Source: Bradyrhizobium sp. ORS 278
Lineage (GTDB): Bacteria; Pseudomonadota; Alphaproteobacteria; Rhizobiales; Xanthobacteraceae
Direction of reading: 5' to 3'
DNA: 64,000 nucleotides
Assembly (NCBI RefSeq): GCF_000026145.1
Contig: NC_009445.1
Location: forward strand, 5,362,501-5,426,500
Shown: positions 56,103 through 64,000 of the stretch, piece after piece
Numbering within the stretch: the first letter of the stretch is position 1
Layout of the letters: the number at the start of each line of letters is the position of its first letter
Notes under the pieces: model-generated
Database searches by the model: none
The model's input: only the letters and a program-made list of their open reading frames with translations
Told to the model about the DNA's origin: nothing
Translations under genes and position numbers: made by a program

Positions 56103-57178
56103 ACGGCGGCGATCTTCTCGGCCTCGGCCTCGAGGCTGAACTTTTCCACCACGCGCGTCCGCGCCTTCTCCCCCATCACCCGCGCCGCCTCGGGATCCTG
56201 CATCAGCGGTTCCAGCGCGGCGACCAGCGCATCGACATCGCCCGGCGGCACCAGCCTCCCGGTCACGCCCTCCTCCACCACGATCTCCGCAGCGCCTGCG
56301 CGCGCAGCGACCAGCGCTGCGCCGGCGGCCATTGCCTCGATCAGGGTCAGGCCAAAGCCTTCATTGCGCGAGGTAAAGGCGTAGATCGTCAGGCGCTGGT
56401 ACCAGCGCTGCACGTCGGCGATGTCGAGCTCGCCGGTGATGACGATGCGCTGCTCCAATCCCGCAGCGGCGATCTGCTTCCTCAGTTCGGCTGCAAACGG
56501 CATCTGCTCGGGCGTGACGGCGCCGACCAGTACCGCGGAAAAGTCCGGATACTTCGGCAGCAGCCGGCACATCGCCGCGACGAAGAGGTCGCTGCCCTTC
56601 TGCGCACGGACGCGGCCGAAACACCCGATGGCATATCGGCCGGGCAGGCCGCTCTCGGCGAAGGCTGCGGCGCGATCGGCGGGTGGCTTATACACCTCGG
56701 TATCGACGCCATGCGTGATGACCGTCGCCGCGCGCTTCAAATAGGACGCTGAGATGTCGCTGGTGGCGATGATCGCGTCCATGCGCCGGATCAGCCCGCG
56801 TGTGATCCAGCTATGATGGCGCTGCGCGGCCGAGGTGAACAGCAGCTTGAACGGCCAGCCCAGCGCGCGCAGGATCACGCCGACGATCATCTCGTCGTTG
56901 CGGCGCGCGTGCCAGATCAACGGCCGGCGACGGCCCCGCACCTTGAGCAGATCACGCGCGCGCAACCGCGCGATCCCTTCCGGCGCGTAGCTGCCGAGCC
57001 AGGCCGCGCGCACCAGTCTCGCGAGCTTCGGCGCCACCATGCGGTTGGTCGCCGTCACGCCGGAATAGCGGCGGTGCAGGTTCGGCACGATGACGTCGAG
57101 GTCTCCGGCGGAAAACGGCTCGGCTTGCACCATCCACTCCAATTTTAACGGTTCCCTATACGCAACATTGAGCACCAT
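56084..57178 (-). CDS. Family 4 glycosyltransferase (LPS core type)
   Basis: A 364-residue GT-B enzyme. [20 protein letters not shown] opens the donor domain, and [19 protein letters not shown] is the GT4 E-x7-E motif. [17 protein letters not shown] and [20 protein letters not shown] are typical of mannosyl- or glucosyltransferases of alphaproteobacterial core. The start may be ATG 57178 or ATG 57133; the second lacks a visible advantage. Its 3' end overlaps gmhB on the other strand by 19 bases. It is divergent from galE. Confidence 0.9.
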   Translation of the reverse strand: MVLNVAYREPLKLEWMVQAEPFSAGDLDVIVPNLHRRYSGVTATNRMVAPKLARLVRAAWLGSYAPEGIARLRARDLLKVRGRRRPLIWHARRNDEMIVGVILRALGWPFKLLFTSAAQRHHSWITRGLIRRMDAIIATSDISASYLKRAATVITHGVDTEVYKPPADRAAAFAESGLPGRYAIGCFGRVRAQKGSDLFVAAMCRLLPKYPDFSAVLVGAVTPEQMPFAAELRKQIAAAGLEQRIVITGELDIADVQRWYQRLTIYAFTSRNEGFGLTLIEAMAAGAALVAARAGAAEIVVEEGVTGRLVPPGDVDALVAALEPLMQDPEAARVMGEKARTRVVEKFSLEAEAEKIAAVYRGLV

Positions 57179-57261
57179 CGCCAGTTCGCATCCGCGTTCA
57201 ACCGGTCCTTCATTTCGCGGGCGTTAGCGTCGCGCAAAACAAACAGGGATCGCGTCAAACA

Positions 57262-58275
57262 ATGACCGTGCTTGTCACCGGCGGCGCCGGCTATATCGGC
57301 AGCCACATGGTGCTCGCGCTGGCCGAGGCCGGCGAAAGCGTCGTGGTGATCGACAACCTCTCGACCGGCTTCTCCGCCTTCGTGCCGAGCGAGGTGCCGC
57401 TGTTCATCGGCGATGCCGGCGACGAGAACCTGGTCGACGGCGTCATCAGCCAGCACGGGGTCGACAGCATCATCCATTTCGCCGGCTCGGTCGTGGTGCC
57501 GGAATCGGTGCGCGATCCGCTGCTGTATTACCGCAACAACACCATGACCACGCGCAGCCTGTTGAATGCGGCGGTCAAGCGCGGCGTGAGCCGTTTCATC
57601 TTCTCCTCGACCGCGGCCGTCTACGGCAATCCGGCCCAGGTTCCGGTGCCCGAGACCGCGCCGACGCGGCCGACCTCGCCCTATGGCAGCTCGAAGCTGA
57701 TGGCCGAGATCATGCTGCACGATACCGCCGCGGCGTATGAGCTCAACTACGCCGTGCTGCGCTATTTCAACGTCGCCGGCGCCGATCCGCAGGGACGCAT
57801 CGGGCTCGCCACCGTCGGCGCCACGCATCTGATGAAGATCGCGATGGAGGTCGCCACCGGCCAGCGCGCCAAGATCGACGTCTACGGCACCGATTATTCG
57901 ACACCGGACGGCACCGCGGTCCGCGACTTCATCCATGTCTGCGACCTCGTCCAGGCGCATCGCGCCGCGCTGGCTTATCTGCGCGCCGGCGGCCCCTCGG
58001 TCACGCTGAATTGCGGCTATGGCCGCGGCTATTCCGTGCTCGAGACCATCGAGGCGGTCCGACGCGCCTCCGGCCGCGCCATTCCGGTGCAGACCGCGCC
58101 GCGCCGCCCCGGCGACATCATGAGCATGGTCGCCGACACCAGCCGGCTCCGGGCGACGCTCGACTGGACGCCGGCCTATGACAATCTGGACACAATCGCG
58201 GCCCACGCGCTGGCCTGGGAGCACAAACTGTTCCTGGAACGCCACAGCCATGGGGAGCAGCGGGCCTCGGCCTAG
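57262..58275 (+). CDS. galE: UDP-glucose 4-epimerase
   Basis: A 337-residue GalE. VLVTGGAGYIGSHMVLAL is the NAD motif, FSSTAAVYGNP the catalytic Ser segment, and SPYGSSKLMAEIM the Tyr-x-x-x-Lys pair. YFNVAGADPQGRIG and TPDGTAVRDFIHVCDL are diagnostic GalE segments. It interconverts UDP-glucose and UDP-galactose, supplying galactose residues to LPS. It is probably an independent unit. A weak hairpin (AAGCCC/GGGCTT) lies downstream at about 58289-58309, before the ABC transporter gene. Confidence 0.95.
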   Translation: MTVLVTGGAGYIGSHMVLALAEAGESVVVIDNLSTGFSAFVPSEVPLFIGDAGDENLVDGVISQHGVDSIIHFAGSVVVPESVRDPLLYYRNNTMTTRSLLNAAVKRGVSRFIFSSTAAVYGNPAQVPVPETAPTRPTSPYGSSKLMAEIMLHDTAAAYELNYAVLRYFNVAGADPQGRIGLATVGATHLMKIAMEVATGQRAKIDVYGTDYSTPDGTAVRDFIHVCDLVQAHRAALAYLRAGGPSVTLNCGYGRGYSVLETIEAVRRASGRAIPVQTAPRRPGDIMSMVADTSRLRATLDWTPAYDNLDTIAAHALAWEHKLFLERHSHGEQRASA

Positions 58276-58378
58276 AATCAAGCACTTAAGCCCGAAGCGG
58301 GGGGCTTGAAAAAGCCGCCCCGAGCGGGCAAGCACTCCTGGTCCGCCCGGCGATTTGCCCGCGCGGCCAGGGACCAGA

Positions 58379-60184
<1,806 letters not shown>

Positions 60185-60208
60185 ACCGCGACCGCATCGA
60201 GACATGTC

Positions 60209-60910
60209 ATGAGCGCCTCCACCGTCATCCCGGCCTTCCCGCAGCCTTCGCTTCCCGTCACAGGCGAAGCCGGTGTCTTCCCGGTCCGCCGCATCTGGTG
60301 CGTCGGCCGCAACTATCTCGAGCACATCCGCGAGATGGGCAATGACGAGCGCGACCCGCCGTTCTTCTTTGCGAAGCACGCCGACATGCTGGCGCCCGAC
60401 GGCGCCGTCATCCCCTACCCGCCGCTGACGCAGGACATGCATCACGAGGTCGAGCTGGTCGTCGCGCTCAAGAGCGGCGGCCTGAACATCCCGACCGACA
60501 AGGCGCTCGACCACGTCTACGGCTACGCCGTCGGCATCGACCTCACCCGCCGCGACCTGCAGCTCGCCTCGCGCAAGATGCAGCGCCCCTGGGAGGTCGG
60601 CAAATCCTTCGACCACTCCGCGCCCTGCTCCGCCGTGGTGCCCGCGGCGAAGATCGGCCACCCGTCGAAAGGCAAGATCTGGCTGTCCGTCAACGGCACC
60701 GAGCGCCAGACCGGCGACCTTTCCGAGCTGATCTGGAACGTGCCGGAGATCATCTGGAAACTCTCCCAGCAGGTCGAGCTCGCCGCCGGCGACATCATCA
60801 TGACCGGCACCCCGGCGGGCGTGGCGGCGGTCGTCGCCGGCGACAAGATCGAATGCGGCGTCGACGGCGTCGGCACGCTGAAGGTGAGCATCGGGCCGGC
60901 GGCGACGTAA
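60209..60910 (+). CDS. Fumarylacetoacetate hydrolase family protein
   Basis: A 233-residue FAH-family enzyme. MHHEVELVVAL provides the Glu-x-Glu metal ligands, YAVGIDLTRRDLQ the Asp ligand and its neighbours, and IIMTGTPAGVAAV the conserved Thr-Gly-Thr-Pro turn. WCVGRNYLEHIREMG is the N-terminal signature. Relatives hydrolyse acylpyruvates or decarboxylate oxaloacetate. It has no visible tie to polysaccharide work and is probably a metabolic gene co-transcribed by proximity. A strong terminator follows, closing the transcription unit. Confidence 0.92.
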   Translation: MSASTVIPAFPQPSLPVTGEAGVFPVRRIWCVGRNYLEHIREMGNDERDPPFFFAKHADMLAPDGAVIPYPPLTQDMHHEVELVVALKSGGLNIPTDKALDHVYGYAVGIDLTRRDLQLASRKMQRPWEVGKSFDHSAPCSAVVPAAKIGHPSKGKIWLSVNGTERQTGDLSELIWNVPEIIWKLSQQVELAAGDIIMTGTPAGVAAVVAGDKIECGVDGVGTLKVSIGPAAT

Positions 60911-60940
60911 GCGGCGCTTCAAACGTTCTGCTAGCACTCC

Positions 60941-60967
60941 AAAAAGCCGCGCCCTGCGCGGCTTTTT
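60941..60967 (+). terminator. Rho-independent terminator
   Basis: AAAAAGCCGCG and CGCGGCTTTTT form a long perfect stem around a short CCCTG loop, ending in a T-run. It lies 31 bases after the fumarylacetoacetase-family stop and, having A and T runs at both ends, could work in both directions. Confidence 0.93.
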
Positions 60968-60974
60968 CTTCGCC

Positions 60975-61073
60975 GTCATGCCCGCGAAGGCGGGCATCCA
61001 GTTCGCCGAGGCTTCTCGGTTCATCATCACCGCCTCTGGAATACTGGATCGTCCGCCTTCGCGGACGATGACA
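60975..61073. repeat. Dispersed palindromic repeat (REP-like)
   Basis: Two hairpin arms face each other: GTCATGCCCGCG-AAGG-CGGGCAT at the left and a matching arm with GTCCGCCTTCGCGGAC and ATGAC at the right, with ATCCAGT and ACTGGAT as the inner inverted pair. This arrangement is typical of dispersed intergenic palindromes in Bradyrhizobium and related genomes. Confidence 0.75.
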
Positions 61074-61108
61074 CCTGGTGGCTTGGCAGATCGCCTGCCC
61101 CAAACTCC

Positions 61109-61182
61109 GTCATTGCGAGCGCAGCGAAGCAATCCAGGGCGTCACGAGGACTCCGGATTGCTTCGCTCCGCTCGCAATGACG
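61109..61182. repeat. Dispersed inverted repeat
   Basis: CGTCATTGCGAGCG at 61109 begins an arm of about 27 bases ending GAAGCAATCC, and the arm at 61154-61182 is its reverse complement with a single mismatch. About 19 bases separate the arms. Similar elements recur widely between genes in Bradyrhizobium-type genomes. Confidence 0.8.
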
Positions 61183-61216
61183 CAAGCGGCAACACTGATC
61201 CACAATCTCAAACAGC

Positions 61217-61700
61217 ATGGGGCTGATCAGGGAACGAGCATCCACCTTCCCGCGACGCATTCCGCGCCCGAGTGATGCTCCAACTCCCGCCCTCTTAAGA
61301 ATGGAGGGCGCAGGGAAGGCCGGGCGCTGGCCGCGCCCGTGGCCCGCCTGCAGACAAAAAAGCAGGCGGCAGTCACCACAGGTCTGGCCGAACACACCCG
61401 GCCTTCCCCGCGCGATGGTTTTAACAAGCTATAGCGCGCTCTTCCTGGTGCACCGGGCTTTCTGGCCACCATCCCCAACGCGATGCCGTTAGGCATCGTC
61501 GCCGGGTTGACACTAGCATCGGAGTATCAGAACCACACGCCTTCACCGTCCGCGAGCCAAACGTTCGTCCGTGCTCATCACACGCCGCCTCCCGCGTCCA
61601 CCGCTCCCCGCTGCCAACGTCCGTGACGACCGCGAACCGTCCCCTACCGCGCATCGGGATGGACGGGACTGTAATGCTGATTTGGCGAATTTGTCAAGGC
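61217..61700. repeat. Long dispersed intergenic repeat
   Basis: This stretch has multiple internal hairpins (CGATGCC-GTTA-GGCATCG at 61481-61498; CGCCTGC/GCAGGCG; GCCCTC/GAGGGC) and ends in GATTTGGCGAATTTGTCAA. I recall the same sequence pattern, with small spurious ORFs such as ones reading ARKPGAPGRARY, at many positions in Bradyrhizobium and Afipia-type genomes. It holds no real gene. It adjoins the reverse transcriptase insert and may mark an integration hotspot. Confidence 0.65.
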
Positions 61701-61734
61701 GCCGTTATTATGAAAATGCCCGCGCTAAACCAGC

Positions 61735-62961
61735 CTAAGGATCGTCCATGCTGCGCAAGGCAGCATCTATCATTCGCTCAAAACGGAGAACCTGCCTCAA
61801 CATCTGCTTACTCTCGAAAACACTAGCTGAACGCCGCGCATAGGAAGAGAAGTTACGAGATCCTACTGGATAGAATCGTTTCCTAAGCTTCTTAGTATAA
61901 ATCTTGGTAGCGTTTCCCAATGCCATCTCCGCCCTCCCGATACGCTTGGTGCGAGCTATACTGCGCTTTGCCTTTCGCCACTGCCTAGCTAGCGAGCCCG
62001 GCCTGATCGCAGCGCCCTTGGCGGAAATGTTGAATCCAAGGTACTGAAACTCTCGCGCCCCCACCGAGCCAAACACAACCCTTTCAGTCTTGTCTTCGTT
62101 GATTTCCAGTTGATGCTTCTTTAGCTCAGTTAGGAAGGCCGACCTGAGCTGAACTTCGTCACCGATATTGCAAACTATCAAAATATCGTCCGAATACCTT
62201 TGATATAGGGCCCCACACCTTCGGCAGCACTCAACCATTCTTTCGTCTAGTTCCAACATGTACAAGTTCGATAGCGCACTACTAATAGGAGTTCCCTGCG
62301 GGATTCCAAACCTTTCATCATTCACCAGGATTGGAATCCCCTCCAATTTGACTTCGGCAATTGTAGCGATTGGCTCTCTAGAGTCGCCCGAAAGCTGCGA
62401 AGAAAATCGGGGGTGAGCAGCAAGTGCGGACTTATCGACTGTGCTAAACCGCGTCACGTGACGAAAGACTGCAAACCAGTCGCGACCAAGCTCCTCGACT
62501 TCGAGAATGAACTTCAATCGTCGCTTCAGGATTCGATGATCAAGATTGTCAAAGAATCCGCTTATGTCAAAACATAATACCACGCAACCCGGCCTACTCT
62601 TTGCGAACTGGAACGCTTCAGCCGAGAAATGATAGTTCGACTTTCCAAGCCTTCGGTAGGCAATTACGTTCCGATCCAAGCCTTTGCGCTCATAATACGC
62701 ATCCAGGCGCTTGGATAGATCCCACGCATATTTAGAGAGAATGCACGAGTCTCTATGCGAAGCATACATGATCGGTCTTTGCTTAAAGACCGTCTTGCCG
62801 AGCTTTGGCTTATAGCGCTTAACCCGCTTTTGGTAGCGGATTAAAGGCAGCCAAGCATGGCGCTCAACAAAACCTTCATCTGCAACCTTAATGGCATATT
62901 GCTCGCCGATCTGCGCATCAAAATGCCTATAGCCTCGCGGCTTAAACCAATCGATCGTCAC
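61735..62961 (-). CDS. drt2: Antiviral-type reverse transcriptase (DRT2/UG2-like)
   Basis: A 408-residue reverse transcriptase starting at GTG 62961, with AAGGGG about 6 bases upstream. RT motifs: FDISGFFDNLDH (131-142), GIPQGTPISSALSN (219-232), YSDD catalytic centre (256-259), NEDK (288-291) and FQYLGF (305-310). The N-terminal region QRPIMYASHRDSCIL and VIAYRRLGKSNYHF resembles, from memory, the defence RTs of unknown group 2 (DRT2). It lacks a maturase/HNH region and the retron VTG motif, so a group II intron or retron RT is unlikely. DRT2 copies a neighbouring noncoding RNA into repetitive cDNA during phage infection. The gene is visibly less GC-rich than its left neighbours, consistent with horizontal acquisition. 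Confidence 0.85.
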   Translation of the reverse strand: MTIDWFKPRGYRHFDAQIGEQYAIKVADEGFVERHAWLPLIRYQKRVKRYKPKLGKTVFKQRPIMYASHRDSCILSKYAWDLSKRLDAYYERKGLDRNVIAYRRLGKSNYHFSAEAFQFAKSRPGCVVLCFDISGFFDNLDHRILKRRLKFILEVEELGRDWFAVFRHVTRFSTVDKSALAAHPRFSSQLSGDSREPIATIAEVKLEGIPILVNDERFGIPQGTPISSALSNLYMLELDERMVECCRRCGALYQRYSDDILIVCNIGDEVQLRSAFLTELKKHQLEINEDKTERVVFGSVGAREFQYLGFNISAKGAAIRPGSLARQWRKAKRSIARTKRIGRAEMALGNATKIYTKKLRKRFYPVGSRNFSSYARRSASVFESKQMLRQVLRFERMIDAALRSMDDP

Positions 62962-63352
62962 ATCTGCCCCTTCGATGTGCAGAGTTTGGGAGACTAGCTC
63001 TGACCCCGAGCCTCGACAAAAGTCGAACGCCTCCCAAACGCACGCCTATATCCATCAGCGATTTTCCACTGCAGTAAGTGGTCGATTGCTAACGCGGGTC
63101 TTAGAACACAAGGCGGTATAGTCTAGTCGTGGAGGTACGAGCGATGCTCGCAGTCTCGTCGCTGCAGGACAGTTGGCCGATGCTGATCAGTTTCAGCGTC
63201 GCGCTCATCATGCAACCAGTTGACAGGTTCAACGACCGTGCCCTTCGGCCAATTCCGGGGGCCGCCTTTAGTTGGGCGGGGGTCTCAATTTTTGCAAGAT
63301 CGACGCAACCGGGTGCTAACACACATTTTGTAGTTGAAGCACTCACATTATA
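62962..63352 (-). ncRNA. Hairpin-rich region upstream of the RT, candidate DRT2 template ncRNA
   Basis: The region directly 5' of the RT on its strand contains several strong inverted repeats. A stem of GTTTGGGAG/CTCCCAAAC (62984-62992 with 63031-63039), extended by GTGC/GCAC across a 3-base bulge, encloses two inner hairpins: TCGAC-AAAA-GTCGA (63013-63026) and GCTC/GAGC (62997-63011). Further hairpins are CCACT/AGTGG (63066-63081), CGAGC-GAT-GCTCG (63138-63150), GCTGA/TCAGC with CGA/TCG flanks (63178-63201) and CGGCC/GGCCG (63246-63264). DRT2 systems carry a structured ncRNA in this position. Exact ends are guessed; the 3' end could overlap the RT leader. Confidence 0.5.
63347..63352 (-). 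promoter_or_regulatory. Possible -10 element for the ncRNA/RT unit
   Basis: On the minus strand this reads TATAAT, a perfect sigma-70 -10 hexamer, about 390 bases upstream of the RT start and at the far end of the hairpin-rich region. No good -35 is found at 16-18 bases, so the call is tentative. Confidence 0.35.
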
Positions 63353-63455
63353 ACTTGACACTTAGTCGATCCACCCGCGAATCGATTCGTACGACTGCAA
63401 TATCCGTAGATTGACGGACGTGAGCGCGCCGGCAGGTCCTGAAATGGAGGCGAAC

Positions 63456-63758
63456 ATGGGAAAACCGTAAGAGCCTTACGTCCTAATCGTCGTTGAAACC
63501 TACCTTGAGAGCGGCGCCGGTCTCCATGGAGACCTCCACGTCAGACCAATCTCTGGTCAAGCTCTCCCGCAAGATCTACGGGTTCGCTTTCCGAAAGCAC
63601 TGCGTCGGGCTCACCCGCTGGGCACACGCTTTCTGGTCTATGCCAAGCTGACTGACAAAGACGGCGGAAACGAATTCGTTCATACGAACCATGCCTGGGA
63701 TGTGCAGGTACTTGGACCAGCGCCGGCCGGAGATGATTTAAAGTACACGAGGCGGTGA
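63456..63758 (+). pseudogene. Small ORF with good ribosome-binding site interrupted by a stop at codon 5
   Basis: GGAGG lies at a good spacing before ATG 63456. The frame reads MGKP, then TAA at 63468-63470, then continues without interruption for 95 codons to TGA at 63756. The continued part contains EPYVLIVVETYLES, LHGDLHVRPISGQ, LRVRFPKALRR and FLVYAKLTDKDGGNEFVHTN, which looks like a real folded protein of about 11 kDa. No in-frame start follows the stop before a late GTG. It could be a decayed gene, a base-call error, or a case of stop readthrough. I do not recognise the family. Confidence 0.5.
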
Positions 63759-63781
63759 AGAGAACGGCGGATCACGCTGCG

Positions 63782-64000
63782 CTATTTCGCCCTCACTTCC
63801 ATGCCGAACGGTGGATGCAGCCAACCACCATCACGACCATGCCGCAGAATCGCAAAATCCCGCTCCGTGCCACAATGCTCGACGAAAGGATGGGAGCTAT
63901 TGCTCGGGTCAGGCGTGACGTCGATGAGCCGACCTGATGGAATATGCCGCACAACACTGTGCGGCATAAGCCAATGCCCGCTGTTAACAAGCCAGCCGCG
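63782..64000 (-). CDS. C-terminal part of an uncharacterised protein, cut by the window edge
   Basis: The minus frame is open from the window end at 64000 to a TAG at 63782, giving 72 residues. It reads RGWLVNSGHWLMPHSVV, then SGRLIDVTPDPSNSS and FVEHCGTERDFAIL. The pattern of an NSGHW segment followed by H-x-V-V-R and LIDVTP recalls small bacterial proteins of unknown function in which an exposed His lies before a V-D-V-T-P turn. No function is assigned. An internal ATG at 63967 could make it look like a short separate gene, but the frame continues upstream in sense. Confidence 0.5.
   Translation of the reverse strand, partial: RGWLVNSGHWLMPHSVVRHIPSGRLIDVTPDPSNSSHPFVEHCGTERDFAILRHGRDGGWLHPPFGMEVRAK

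Noticed and set aside
61109..61182. Possible CRISPR-like repeat
   Set aside because: Only two inverted arms with one spacer of about 19 bases; it is a dispersed palindrome, not a direct-repeat array.
61227..61496. Small minus-strand ORF containing ARKPGAPGRARY
   Set aside because: It lies within a dispersed repeat whose copies carry similar spurious ORFs.
61735..62961. Group II intron reverse transcriptase or retron
   Set aside because: There is no maturase or HNH region and no intron domain V-like hairpin seen nearby, and the retron VTG motif is absent; the N-terminus fits DRT2 better.
63355..63360. Plus-strand TTGACA as a -35 element
   Set aside because: No -10 hexamer lies 16-18 bases downstream.

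Overview
The window is about 64 kb of GC-rich alphaproteobacterial DNA, almost certainly from the Bradyrhizobium/Rhodopseudomonas group. The evidence is strong GC bias at third codon positions, two TIGR04372-type glycosyltransferase-like proteins, dispersed palindromes and a long repeat typical of Bradyrhizobium intergenic DNA, and a rhizobial-style surface polysaccharide gene content. No rRNA or tRNA was seen. Species assignment is inference.

Layout. (1) 1-942: start of an asparagine synthetase-type amidotransferase, cut by the window edge. (2) 1246-11559: an acylation block with two SGNH-type membrane acyltransferases flanking a TIGR04372 protein, a third acyltransferase on the minus strand, and an MBOAT/SGNH-like pair. 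(3) 11971-22068: eleven closely packed plus-strand genes for an unusual activated sugar. They encode an HldE-like fusion with reversed domain order, a sugar-1-phosphate nucleotidylyltransferase, two extended SDRs, a SIS isomerase, a split transketolase, a zinc-type dehydrogenase, a HAD phosphatase, an APH-type kinase and a methyltransferase. (4) 22360-26175: two TylCIII-type C-methyltransferases, a WbuC-type cupin and an SDR. (5) 26322-34010: a Wzm/Wzt-type ABC exporter, a GT2 glycosyltransferase, a second TIGR04372 protein and a YfhO-like membrane protein. (6) 34160-42780: an amino-sugar module (hexapeptide acetyltransferase, two DegT aminotransferases, Gfo/Idh dehydrogenase, epimerase) mixed with a sulfation module (sulfotransferase, CysD, CysNC). 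(7) 42800-45645, minus: methyltransferase, polysaccharide deacetylase, GT2. (8) 45858-57178: GT4 and WecA-like initiating transferase, WbpM-like dehydratase, O-antigen ligase/polymerase, and a complete canonical ADP-heptose set (gmhA, gmhB, hldE, hldD) with waaF and another GT4. (9) 57262-60910: galE, an MsbA-like exporter and a fumarylacetoacetase-family hydrolase. (10) 60911-64000: a terminator, dispersed repeats, then a visibly lower-GC insert carrying a DRT2-like antiviral reverse transcriptase with a hairpin-rich region just upstream, a small ORF broken by an early stop, and an edge-truncated gene.

How the genes work together. Regions 2-9 look like one large LPS/O-antigen locus: the canonical heptose genes supply the core, the transketolase operon and C-methyltransferases make one or more unusual higher-carbon or branched sugars, the amino-sugar module makes an acetamido sugar, Wzm/Wzt or ligase/polymerase proteins assemble and export chains, and acyl-, sulfo- and methyltransferases decorate them. 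Photosynthetic bradyrhizobia are known to make an O-antigen from bradyrhizose, a bicyclic ten-carbon sugar. The 11971-22068 operon is a reasonable candidate for that kind of chemistry, but this is a hypothesis.

The two most interesting items are the transketolase-containing sugar operon and the DRT2-like reverse transcriptase with its structured upstream region.
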